DNA of 64,000 nt, taken from NCBI GenBank assembly GCA_027681045.1, contig JAQDCK010000003.1:96368-160367 (forward strand), written 5' to 3'. The notes below the pieces were generated by a model that saw nothing but the letters and a program-made list of their open reading frames with translations, did no database searches and was not told the DNA's origin. A program made the position numbers and the translations under genes. The DNA is from Lactobacillaceae bacterium AF64-9pH9TA (lineage in GTDB: Bacteria > Bacillota > Bacilli > Lactobacillales > Lactobacillaceae). Of the stretch, positions 28,228 to 36,889 are shown one piece after another (within the stretch, counting starts at the first letter, position 1; every line of letters begins with the position of its first letter).

Positions 28228-29039
28228 TGGATACGACAATGAAGAAATTACCACCAAAACCAGTGACGGCCAAGTCCAGAGCCATTAAGTGGGGCGGCTG
28301 GATCATTTCCATCGCCATCATCATTTGGTCCTGCACGGGCATCGACTTCGGCGGGATCAAGCCAACTGCCGGCCAGATTACCGGGGCGATCTTCAATGGT
28401 CTTTTCCACCCAGACTGGTCATATGTTTATAACGGTAGCGGGGAAGACCTGGTTTCCCAATTGTGGCAGACCTTGTGTATTGCCTTCCTGGGTACTTTCA
28501 TCTCCGCCATCATTTCAGTTCCTTTTGCTTTCTGGGCTGCTAACACCCGGCATAAGAAATTCTGGGTATCTGAAAGCGGGAAGATCGTTTTGACTTTTAT
28601 CAGATCCTTCCCGGAAATCGTTCTGGCCTTGATGTTCATTAAGGCCGTTGGTCCGGGCGCCCCAGCCGGTGCCCTGGCCTTGGGTCTGCACTCAGTCGGG
28701 ATGCTGGCCATGCTGTTCTCAGAAGCGATTGAAAGTTTGGATGATGGTCCAGCTGAAGCGATTACGGCGGTCGGCGGGTCTAAGTTCAACGTTGCTGCTT
28801 TCGCGACCCTGCCTGACTTGATGCCAGCCATCGTTTCCAACACCCTTTACCGTTTTGACGTGTCCGTCCGGTCCGCATCTGTTTTGGGTTTGGTTGGTGC
28901 CGGTGGTATCGGCTATCCTTTGATCATCGCCTTGAACTACCGGCAATGGAGCCGGGTCGGGATCATCCTTTTGGGGATCATCGTTATGGTTGTGGTCATC
29001 GACTGGATCTCTGGTGCTATCCGGAAGAAGCTGGTCTAA
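28227..29039 (+). CDS. phnE: phosphonate-type ABC permease, second PhnE
   Basis: 270 aa, paralogous to the preceding permease, with the docking loop FSEAIESLDDGPAEAITAVGGSKF and a C-terminal helix ending in SGAIRKKLV. Translation is coupled to the first permease by the TAATG overlap, and GGGAGG lies upstream. Last gene of the importer; a terminator follows within 25 bp. Confidence 0.88.
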   Translation: MDTTMKKLPPKPVTAKSRAIKWGGWIISIAIIIWSCTGIDFGGIKPTAGQITGAIFNGLFHPDWSYVYNGSGEDLVSQLWQTLCIAFLGTFISAIISVPFAFWAANTRHKKFWVSESGKIVLTFIRSFPEIVLALMFIKAVGPGAPAGALALGLHSVGMLAMLFSEAIESLDDGPAEAITAVGGSKFNVAAFATLPDLMPAIVSNTLYRFDVSVRSASVLGLVGAGGIGYPLIIALNYRQWSRVGIILLGIIVMVVVIDWISGAIRKKLV

Positions 29040-29063
29040 AAAATACTGAATAATAACTCTTTG

Positions 29064-29093
29064 AAAAGCTGTGGCGGTTGCCATGGCTTTTTT
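29064..29093 (+). terminator. terminator of the phn operon
   Basis: AAAAGC-TGGC/GCCA-GGCTTTTTT stem. Confidence 0.8.
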
Positions 29094-29278
29094 CATTTTG
29101 TTAATTACCGGCAGAGATGCTCCGGCTCTTGCTGCTCCTCTAGCTGGCTAGTTTGATGGAATTTATTGCCAAAATCATCCGTAACAAGTTTCCGACTTTG
29201 CTAATCGTGCTCTTGTTGATACTTTTATTCAGGGCAACTCATGCGTCTTGGGACGCTTACTGGCGTTTCCGCAAAGAT

Positions 29279-29401
29279 TTACGTGTTAATAAAATACGGA
29301 AAAAATACAATTAGCTTTTTATCTTTTTTGCATGCGCAAAAAACGCGCAAATTTGCTAATTACGTGTTAAAATTGATACGCAAAAAAAACAATTAGCTTT
29401 T
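29279..29401. repeat. two 41-42-bp direct repeats upstream of the AlbA-type regulator
   Basis: Copies at 29279-29319 and 29360-29401, 81 bp apart. They share TTACGTGTTAA at the left, ATACG in the middle and CAATTAGCTTTT at the right. The second copy contains an extended -10-like TGTTAAAAT, and a partial copy CGTGTTACGCAAG follows at 29402. Likely autoregulatory binding sites. The rest of the gap 29094-29278 shows nothing recognisable. Confidence 0.6.
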
Positions 29402-29426
29402 CGTGTTACGCAAGGAGAAGATGCAA

Positions 29427-30683
29427 ATGCGTGAAACTAAAAACCTAGAATTTAAGGAAAAAGTATCTAATAAATTCCTCAAAACCGTCAGTGCTTATGC
29501 CAACTATGGAACTGGCAAAATTATTTTTGGCCTAACCGACTCTGGAAAAGCTGTGGGAATCAATGATCCAGTAGCTACTTGTCTAAAAATCGAAAATACA
29601 ATTAATGATGCTATTAAGCCTAATCCTAAATATGATTTGGATATTGACTCAGACAAGAAGTTAGTTGTTTTGACCGTCCACCAAGGTAAGTTTCCCCCAT
29701 ATTTTTACAAGTCTAAGGCCTACAAACGCAATGATAGTTCTTCAATTGAAGTCGATCCTTTAGAACTGTCTGAATTAATTTTAAAGGGTAAAAACCGTTC
29801 ATATGATAGCCTACCAGCGCCTGACCAAGATTTGAGCTTTGAATTTTTGAAGAGAACTTTTCAGCAAGACTTAGGCATATCTGATCTTACTCGTGATACC
29901 CTAATCACGCTCAACCTCTATGAACAAGGTTCAGGATACACAATTGCAGGGGAACTCCTTGCTGATCAAAATACTTTTCGCGGGATTGACATGGTACGCT
30001 TTGGGAGCGACATTAATACCATGCGAGAACGCGTCAGCTATGAAAAGGAATCTATTCTAAGAGAATACGAAGAATCTATCACCAAATATCAACAATACTA
30101 CCAGTATGAGCAAGTCGTTGGCGCATACCGGCAAAAGTTTGAGCTGATTCCTGAAGACGCCTTTCGTGAAGCCTTAGCCAACGCCTTGGTTCACCGGAAT
30201 TGGGCAATCAATGCTCAAATCAAAGTAGCTATGTTTGACGATCGAATCGAAATTACCTCTCCTGGTAATTTACCTCAAGGTCTAAGCAAAGAAAGTTACT
30301 TAAATGGCGAAATCTCAGTTTTACGAAATCCAATAATTGCCAATATTTTCTTTAGACTAAAAATTATTGAGCAGTTTGGAACTGGGATTCAGCGAATTCT
30401 TACTAGCTACAGTGATAGTACTATACAGCCTCAGTTCTCTGTTTCTGAGAATTCGGTCAAAATTATTTTGCCGATAATTCAAAATGAAGCTAGCTTAACT
30501 GGTGACTTGAAATTAGTATACGATTCTCTCCAAAGCATCCCCTTAGCAACTTCTGACCTAATGCAAGTAACTGGCTTTAGTAGAAGCAAACTTGTTAAGC
30601 TCTTAAACGAGTTGATTGCACAAGGTTACGCTGTTAAATCAGGACGCGGACGCAGCACTAAGTACTGCCGAGCACAAAAATAA
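29427..30683 (+). CDS. AlbA_2/Schlafen-domain ATP-binding transcriptional regulator
   Basis: 418-aa COG2865-type protein. The N-terminal AlbA_2 domain (about 1-120) contains RETKNLEFKEKVS and NYGTGKIIFGLTDSGKAVGI. A middle ATPase-like region holds EALANALVHRNWAI and SPGNLPQG, typical of HATPase_c_4, followed by EQFGTGIQRI. The last 70 residues look like a winged helix (TSDLMQVTGFSRSKLVKLLNELIAQGYAVKSGRGRSTKY). ATG 29427 is chosen because AAGGAG lies nine bases upstream. Codons are AT-richer than in the neighbours, suggesting acquisition. Confidence 0.8.
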   Translation: MRETKNLEFKEKVSNKFLKTVSAYANYGTGKIIFGLTDSGKAVGINDPVATCLKIENTINDAIKPNPKYDLDIDSDKKLVVLTVHQGKFPPYFYKSKAYKRNDSSSIEVDPLELSELILKGKNRSYDSLPAPDQDLSFEFLKRTFQQDLGISDLTRDTLITLNLYEQGSGYTIAGELLADQNTFRGIDMVRFGSDINTMRERVSYEKESILREYEESITKYQQYYQYEQVVGAYRQKFELIPEDAFREALANALVHRNWAINAQIKVAMFDDRIEITSPGNLPQGLSKESYLNGEISVLRNPIIANIFFRLKIIEQFGTGIQRILTSYSDSTIQPQFSVSENSVKIILPIIQNEASLTGDLKLVYDSLQSIPLATSDLMQVTGFSRSKLVKLLNELIAQGYAVKSGRGRSTKYCRAQK

Positions 30684-30912
30684 AGCTAAAGGCTAGATTA
30701 CTTTTTCAGATTTGTTTTACTTCTTCCGTTGCCTTTTGGGAATTTTTTCAGGCTGACGCCTTGTAGTGATGGTGCGTCGGCACTTCTGTCCTCGCTTTAC
30801 GGAAGCACGTTTTCCTATTTAAAGGAGTATCCTCAGCCTTCAAAAGATATTCAATTCCTGTTTAATTTGAACAAAATCTACTTGCTTCTTACTATTGTTG
30901 CCTTCTTTAGGC
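30684..30912. other. non-coding gap
   Basis: No supported gene. A 77-codon open frame (30729-30962) has no ribosome site and runs through the terminator, so it was not called. Confidence 0.5.
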
Positions 30913-30954
30913 AAAAGAAAGGAGACTCGCGTAAGCCGCAAGCCTCTTTTCTTT
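30913..30954. terminator. bidirectional terminator
   Basis: AAAAGAAAGGAG-CT/AAG-CTC-TTTTCTTT stem between the converging regulator and oppA genes. Confidence 0.8.
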
Positions 30955-30994
30955 ATTTCTAGTTTGTTATCTATCGTATCGCTACTGTTACTTG

Positions 30995-32620
30995 TTACTT
31001 CAAGTAAGCGTACTTGAAGCTGTAGTTTGCCCCGGCGCCGTTGTAGATCACGCCCTTAACGCTTGGCTTGACCATCCAGGCTTCGATTGGGTGGTAGAGT
31101 GGGGTAACCCCTTGCTCTTCCAGCAGGATCTGTTCAGCCTTGGCCAGGTCCTTGAAGCGGTCAGCATCTGAGCCAGTCGTCTTGGAAGCAGCCACGTACT
31201 TGTCGTATTCCTTGTTTGACCACTTGCCGTAGTTGTATGAAGCACCAGTAGTCTGCAGGTCAAGGAAGGAGATTGGGTCGGAGAAGTCGGCGTTCCAGCC
31301 AGTTGAAACAACATCAAAGTTGCCGCTCATCATTCTGGTCAGCCGGGTCTTCTTCGGGATGCTCTGAACTTGCACGTCGATACCCAGGTTGTTTTCCAGT
31401 TGACTTTGGACGAATTCTGCTGCCTTCTTGGCCGTATCGTCGTCATCGCCAAGGAGAGTGAAGGAAATCTTCTTCTTGCCGGTTTCCTTCAGAGCTTGCT
31501 TGTAGAGCTTCTTGGCTTCAGTGACATTGTAGGTCGTCGCCTTTTCAGTAGCGGCGTTCTTGACCGTGTCAGTGTAGTCCTTGCCGTTAACCGTCGTCAT
31601 GCCTTCTGGGTCAAAAGTCGTGGCTGGAGTAGCTGCCCCGCCCAGAGTTGAAGCCAGTTCCTTCCGGTTGATGGCCATGGAAATAGCCAGCCGGAGATTC
31701 TTGTTCTTGAATTCCGGGTGCTTCTTGATGTTGTAGGACAGGTACTGGGTCGTGGACATCTTCCGCTGGGTGTAGCCGGTCTTGCCCTTCAAAGACTTGG
31801 TGGCTTGGGCGTCTAGGTAGGCCGCGTCAAGCTTGCCACTTTGGTAGAGGTTGTAGTCGGTTGCCGGAGTCTTTTGGACGCTGAACTTGACCGTGTCGAG
31901 CTTGACGTTCTTCTTGTCCCAATACTTGTCGTTCTTGACCAGTTTCCAGCTCAAGTTGGACCCGGTCCAGCCGACTTGCTTATATGGACCGTTGTAGATC
32001 ATGTACTTGGATGAGGTCGCGTACTTAGACCCCATCTTTTCAATGAACTTTTGGTTCTGCGGGAAGAAGAGCGGGAAGGCCATCAGCAGCTTGAAGTAAG
32101 GGATCCGCTTTTCCAAAGTAACCGTCAGCTTGTACTTGCCGTCAGCCTTGATCCCCAAAGCTGCTGGCTTCTTCTTGCCGGAGACGATGGCGTCAGCGTT
32201 CTTGATGCCGGAGAACAAATAGGCATATTCAGACGAGGTCTTCGGGTCGATGGTTCTGCGCCAGGAATAGACGAAGTCCTGGGCTGTAACCGGGTCCCCG
32301 TTGGACCACTTGGCGTTCTTCCTCAAAGTAAAGGTCCAGGTCTTGCCGTCAGCGCTGTTCTTGGTAGAAGTAGCCAGGGCGTTTTGCACCTTGGCGTTCT
32401 TGCCTAAAAGGTAAAGTCCTTCTTCAACGTTGTTGATCTGTTCATAAGATGCCTGGTCAGTTGCCTTGGAGGCGTCTAAAGTTGCCATTTCCGCGGTGTT
32501 CATCCAGGTAAGGGTCTGCTTCTTGGCACTGCTTTGGGAGTTGCTTGACCCGCAGGCGGCTAAAGTGGCCGCGCTGGCTAAGATTACGGCTGAGCTGGCT
32601 AAAAGTTTCTTGCTTCTCAT
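30995..32620 (-). CDS. oppA: oligopeptide ABC transporter substrate-binding lipoprotein
   Basis: 541-aa SBP_bac_5 family protein. The signal peptide ends in the lipobox TLAAC (residue about 23) and a Ser/Gln linker follows. Family features are WTFTLRKNAKWSNGDPVTAQDFVYSWRR (about residue 95), FDPEGM, and the C-terminal DFSDPISFLDLQTTGASYNYGKWSNKEYDKYV. There are no permease or ATPase genes beside it, so it is an orphan binding protein that would feed an Opp system elsewhere. AAGCGCTTT at about 32795 in its upstream region is cre-like. Confidence 0.9.
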   Translation of the reverse strand: MRSKKLLASSAVILASAATLAACGSSNSQSSAKKQTLTWMNTAEMATLDASKATDQASYEQINNVEEGLYLLGKNAKVQNALATSTKNSADGKTWTFTLRKNAKWSNGDPVTAQDFVYSWRRTIDPKTSSEYAYLFSGIKNADAIVSGKKKPAALGIKADGKYKLTVTLEKRIPYFKLLMAFPLFFPQNQKFIEKMGSKYATSSKYMIYNGPYKQVGWTGSNLSWKLVKNDKYWDKKNVKLDTVKFSVQKTPATDYNLYQSGKLDAAYLDAQATKSLKGKTGYTQRKMSTTQYLSYNIKKHPEFKNKNLRLAISMAINRKELASTLGGAATPATTFDPEGMTTVNGKDYTDTVKNAATEKATTYNVTEAKKLYKQALKETGKKKISFTLLGDDDDTAKKAAEFVQSQLENNLGIDVQVQSIPKKTRLTRMMSGNFDVVSTGWNADFSDPISFLDLQTTGASYNYGKWSNKEYDKYVAASKTTGSDADRFKDLAKAEQILLEEQGVTPLYHPIEAWMVKPSVKGVIYNGAGANYSFKYAYLK

Positions 32621-32871
32621 ATTTTTTGCCTTCTTTCTCTTGTAAAAATCATATATTACGACACAGCCAGATAGATGCAGCTAAACTACTGATCTAAGAG
32701 ATATTACTAATTATAGCAAATAAATTAAAAAACACCAGTTGAATTTTAATTTTTTTGCCATTATTTTTGAGAAGCTCTTTTAATCCTTAAAAAAGCGCTT
32801 TGGTCAAGTAAAAAAAGCTATTCCAGACCGACTTTTTGCTATAATTAGGGTAAGATTGCAAGGAGGACAAC

Positions 32872-33357
32872 ATGGAAAAATTAACTACCATGGAGCTGGC
32901 TGACGAGTTAGCTGAAGCTCAAGACAAGATTCTTAACGGTGAAGCAAAACTGGATACCGGCCGGGTTTACCAGGCCATCGATGATTTGGGCGTCTTGAAC
33001 GATCCCATCAGCAATTACTTCGACCGGACCGAAGATGAATACTATGAAACTGAAAGTGACCACTACCTGGCCCTGACTAATCTGACCGGCAAGCTGGGCG
33101 ACCTGCATGACCGCATCTTGACCAACCACGTGGACGGTTTCGTTGACAAGGATGAAATCAACATGACCTATAACCACGAAAATGCCTACGTGGAAGACAA
33201 CTACATGCCAAGAACTGACATGCACGTTTTGGTCTACGGGCTCAAGGTGATCGGGGCGGTTGAAGCCATCGCCGCTGCCGACATGCGCAACGTCTTGTCC
33301 AAGGATGCCGTGCTTTCCTTGGGCCTGGCGGCACACGCTTTAGCAGAAAATCTATAA
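32872..33357 (+). CDS. conserved hypothetical acidic protein
   Basis: 161 aa, rich in Asp/Glu, soluble, no family recognised. The start MEKLTTMELADELAEAQDKIL is well supported by AAGGAGGA seven bases upstream. The pattern of alternating charged helices suggests an all-alpha protein. It is a single gene with its own terminator. Confidence 0.7.
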   Translation: MEKLTTMELADELAEAQDKILNGEAKLDTGRVYQAIDDLGVLNDPISNYFDRTEDEYYETESDHYLALTNLTGKLGDLHDRILTNHVDGFVDKDEINMTYNHENAYVEDNYMPRTDMHVLVYGLKVIGAVEAIAAADMRNVLSKDAVLSLGLAAHALAENL

Positions 33358-33361
33358 TTGA

Positions 33362-33386
33362 GAGCCGGGGGAGGCCCGGCTTTTTG
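33362..33386 (+). terminator. terminator after the 161-aa gene
   Basis: GAGCCGGG/CCCGGCTTTTTG; five bases after the stop codon. Confidence 0.85.
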
Positions 33387-33414
33387 TGATTTTAGGCTTT
33401 TTGGAAGGGTAGAA

Positions 33415-34815
33415 ATGGACCTGTTTAAATACACAAAGGGAATTATTGACAAGGCAGTTGGGGCTTCCAAGCTGCACGCCGTGCAAAAGAATGGCGGCGA
33501 GCTCCTGGATCCCATGCAGAAGTATCTGACGGTAGGGGAGTACCATGTCGATGCTCGCGACGCCACGCCTGACGGCCGGCCGTTTACCTTGACGGTATAC
33601 CAAGATGACCAGGGCATCCTGCACCAGGCGCTCAGTCCGGAAAGCACCGACAGCCTGGCCGCTGAATACGACCGGAAATTCGTGCCGGAATTGAACCGCT
33701 TCAAGGCTTTCCGCAGCCGGGAAACAGGCCGGCGCTATGTCGTGGAAGACTACCTGGCCCGTTTTGTCTCCGACGTGAAAAAGGAAATCCGGGAAGGAGA
33801 CGACTCTGTCAATATTGGGGTCATTACCGATACCCACTTCAAGAACGTTGACAGCCTGGACTTCTATGGCTGGAACGGCTTGATGCATGTCAGAGAGTTT
33901 TCCTACCTGGACCAGCTGGACATCCTGGACCTCAAATGCCACCTGGGCGACTGGATCGACGGCTCTGACGCCGGCCTCATCAGCGAAAGTGAACTGATGA
34001 AGCTGCGGGACTCCTTTAAGTCCAGCAAGGTGCCTTACCTCATGATCAAGGGCAACCATGACGAAAACGACAAGTTTGACGAGCACCATGACCTGAAGGC
34101 CAGCTTCCCGGAGCGGGAGTTTGAGAAGATCATGTGGCCGGAGATGTACCGGCAGCGGGAATTGGGCTACATTTCCCGCCAGCACGGGGTGGCCTGGTTT
34201 GACCAGGGCCATGTCCGGGTGATCAGTCTGAATACGTCAGATATTCCCTATATTTTGGATGAAAAAGGGCAGAAAAAGTACGACGTAAAATTGACCCTGG
34301 GGGTGCGGGAAGACCAGGTGCAGGAACTGATCGAAATCTTGCAGCAGTCAAGCGGCAAGCAGGTCATCCTGCTCAGCCACGCCAACCCGATCAACCGGAA
34401 GGGGGGCAATGCCTTGAAGTATAACGGGCGGTCGCTTCACGAACTCTTGGTAGCCTTCAACCAGAAGGAAAAGGGCAGGATGCACTCCAGCAAGGACGTG
34501 CCGGCGGAATTCCGCCTTAGCAACGACTTTGACTTCACCAAGGTCAAGGACGCCCGGATCATCGCCTACTTCTGCGGCCACCGGCATGTGGAAGACCAGT
34601 ACCGGATCAACGGCATCCAGTACGTTCTGTTCAACTGCTCAGCTTTGATGGGGCCTAACCACCAGCTGACGACCAAGTATAACAAGAACTTAAATCGGAA
34701 GATGGACCACCAGAATGAATTTGCCGGCTATGTCGTCAACGTGGACCTTTTCCGGCGGCGGATCAAGGTCTTTGGCTATGGGGCCGCGACCAGACGGAGA
34801 ATTTTTTTCATTTAA
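33415..34815 (+). CDS. metallophosphoesterase (calcineurin-like)
   Basis: 466-aa phosphoesterase. Metal ligands are visible as ITDTHF (about residue 140), LGDWIDG, GNHDEND, LLSHANP and GHRHVED near residue 400. The N-terminal 120 residues are an extra domain with no known match. ATG 33415 is chosen because the longer frame would run back through the terminator; GGAAGGG lies at a suitable distance. No signal peptide. Substrate unknown; cyclic nucleotide, phospholipid or protein phosphates are all possible. Confidence 0.8.
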   Translation: MDLFKYTKGIIDKAVGASKLHAVQKNGGELLDPMQKYLTVGEYHVDARDATPDGRPFTLTVYQDDQGILHQALSPESTDSLAAEYDRKFVPELNRFKAFRSRETGRRYVVEDYLARFVSDVKKEIREGDDSVNIGVITDTHFKNVDSLDFYGWNGLMHVREFSYLDQLDILDLKCHLGDWIDGSDAGLISESELMKLRDSFKSSKVPYLMIKGNHDENDKFDEHHDLKASFPEREFEKIMWPEMYRQRELGYISRQHGVAWFDQGHVRVISLNTSDIPYILDEKGQKKYDVKLTLGVREDQVQELIEILQQSSGKQVILLSHANPINRKGGNALKYNGRSLHELLVAFNQKEKGRMHSSKDVPAEFRLSNDFDFTKVKDARIIAYFCGHRHVEDQYRINGIQYVLFNCSALMGPNHQLTTKYNKNLNRKMDHQNEFAGYVVNVDLFRRRIKVFGYGAATRRRIFFI

Positions 34816-34911
34816 GTAAAGATTGACGAGGACTCTGTAAACATTAGAGCCCTTGTTTTATAATAAGAAGTTGACTTTATAGAAACTAACTAGAATTAAG
34901 GGAGAGAAAAT

Positions 34912-36861
34912 ATGTGCGGAATTGTCGCCTTTTACGATCCAGAAATCAATGACAAGCAGGCGGCCATCGGCAAGATGATGGCTACCATCCAACACAGGGG
35001 ACCAGACAGTGACGGGATGTACACCAACGACAAGGTAGCCCTGGGTTTCAGAAGACTGTCGATTATCGACCTGCGGTGCGGTAGTCAGCCAATCTACAAC
35101 GAAGACCACAGCCGGGCGATAATTTTCAACGGGGAAATCTACAACTTCAAGCCCTTAAGAGAGGAACTGATCAAGGCGGGCCACACCTTCTCCACCAAGG
35201 CCGACACTGAAGTCATCCTGCACGGCTATGAAGAATGGGGAATGGACGGGATCCTCAAGCGGCTCCGGGGGATGTTCGCCTTTATCATCTGGGACGACAA
35301 TACCCAGACCATGTACGGGGCCCGGGACTTCTTTGGGATCAAGCCGATGTACTACCAGGACGTGGACGGCCACCTTTTGGTCGGCTCAGAATTGAAGAGC
35401 TTTTTGGCCTTCCCTCATTTTAAAAAGGAACTGAACACCGAAGCCGTCAAGCCATACCTGATGAACCAGTACAACGACCTTAAGGAAACCTTCTTCAAGG
35501 GCGTCTACCGCTTCCAGCCAGGCCACTGGTTTGAATACAAGGACGGCAAGATGAAGACCCACCAGTACTGGGATGCCGAATACAAGGAAAACAACCTTTC
35601 CTTTGAAGAAACGGTCAAGAAGATCAACGAAGACTTGAAGGAAACGGTTGACCTTTACCGCAACGCCGACGTTAAGGTCGGGGCCTTCCTTAGTGAAGGG
35701 GTTGACTCCAGCTTCCTGACGGCCCTTTTGGACCCGGACGAAGTCTTCTCCATCGGCTTTGACGACAACACCTACGATGAAGCTTCCAAGGCCAAGGCCC
35801 TGGCTGACATCAACGGCTGGCACTTCTACGCTGACAAGGTCTACTCAGAAGAAGCCATGCGGGACTTCCCGGAAATGCAGTACCACATGGACGAACCAGA
35901 CGCCAACCCGTCAATCATTCCTTTGTGGTACCTGTGCAAATTGGCCAGAAAGCACGTGACTGTTGCCCTGTCTGGGGAAGGGGCCGATGAGCTTTTTGCT
36001 GGCTATGTTAACTACGGGATGCACACCCACAACAATGTCATCAAGGTCTTTACTGACAAGCTGAAGAAGCTGCCAAAGGGCAAGCGGGTTAAGCTGGCTC
36101 ATAAGATCAAGAAGATGCCGAACTTCCCGGGCAAGGTGCACCTTTACACCAACCTGGCTGAACCAAGCGAATTCTACGTGGGCCAGTCTGTCATCTACGA
36201 CATGGACTACCCGACCATCTTCACTTCCAAGGACGCTAACGCTGTATTGCAGCCAAGCTACCGGAACAAGCTGACGGTCAACGGCAACTACCAGGAAGAC
36301 TTCAAGAAGGTCAAGGACCTGGACAATGTCAAGCAGATGCAGTACATCGACCTGCACCACTTCATGCTCAACGACATCGAGCAGAAGGCCGACAAGATTT
36401 CCATGGCCCACTCCCTGGAACTCCGGGTGCCTTACCTGGACGTGAAGATCGCCGAACTGGCCAACTCCATTCCAAGCAAGTACCTGGTCAATAAGCATGA
36501 CACCAAGTACGCCTTGCGCAAGGCTTCAGAACAAGTTCTGCCGGATGAATGGGCTAAGCGGCCGAAGCTGGGCTTCCCGACGCCAATCAAGCAATGGCTG
36601 CAGGAAGAGCGTTTCTACAAGCAGGTCAGAGACCTCTTCAGCGAAGACTTCGTCAATGACATTTTTGAACAAAAGAAGATCCTGGACCTGCTGGACGAGA
36701 ACTACAATGGGGACGGTTCTCACCGCCGGCAGATCTGGGCAATTTACACCTTCCTGGTTTGGTACAAGCTTTTCTTCGTTGACTACGAGGAAACTGTGCG
36801 CAAGTACCAGCACGTGCAGCCAGAAGTGGCCAGCCTGATTGCTCAAGGCAAGCTGCTCTAA
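34912..36861 (+). CDS. asnB: glutamine-hydrolysing asparagine synthase (AsnB/AsnH type)
   Basis: 649 aa. The N-terminal glutaminase begins MCGIVAF with the catalytic Cys2, and the synthetase domain carries the PP-loop AFLSEGVDSSFL (about residue 260). Length and motifs are those of the large Gram-positive AsnB group. It lies 28 bp before a D-aspartate ligase. In Lactococcus lactis the homologue AsnH amidates the D-Asp of the peptidoglycan bridge, so that role is more likely here than plain asparagine synthesis (inference from context). GGGAGAG precedes ATG. Confidence 0.88.
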   Translation: MCGIVAFYDPEINDKQAAIGKMMATIQHRGPDSDGMYTNDKVALGFRRLSIIDLRCGSQPIYNEDHSRAIIFNGEIYNFKPLREELIKAGHTFSTKADTEVILHGYEEWGMDGILKRLRGMFAFIIWDDNTQTMYGARDFFGIKPMYYQDVDGHLLVGSELKSFLAFPHFKKELNTEAVKPYLMNQYNDLKETFFKGVYRFQPGHWFEYKDGKMKTHQYWDAEYKENNLSFEETVKKINEDLKETVDLYRNADVKVGAFLSEGVDSSFLTALLDPDEVFSIGFDDNTYDEASKAKALADINGWHFYADKVYSEEAMRDFPEMQYHMDEPDANPSIIPLWYLCKLARKHVTVALSGEGADELFAGYVNYGMHTHNNVIKVFTDKLKKLPKGKRVKLAHKIKKMPNFPGKVHLYTNLAEPSEFYVGQSVIYDMDYPTIFTSKDANAVLQPSYRNKLTVNGNYQEDFKKVKDLDNVKQMQYIDLHHFMLNDIEQKADKISMAHSLELRVPYLDVKIAELANSIPSKYLVNKHDTKYALRKASEQVLPDEWAKRPKLGFPTPIKQWLQEERFYKQVRDLFSEDFVNDIFEQKKILDLLDENYNGDGSHRRQIWAIYTFLVWYKLFFVDYEETVRKYQHVQPEVASLIAQGKLL

Positions 36862-36889
36862 AAAGAGGAGAAAGAGAATTTAATTACTA

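Noticed and set aside
30729..30962. 77-codon frame after the AlbA-type regulator
   Set aside because: No ribosome site, and it runs through the bidirectional terminator.
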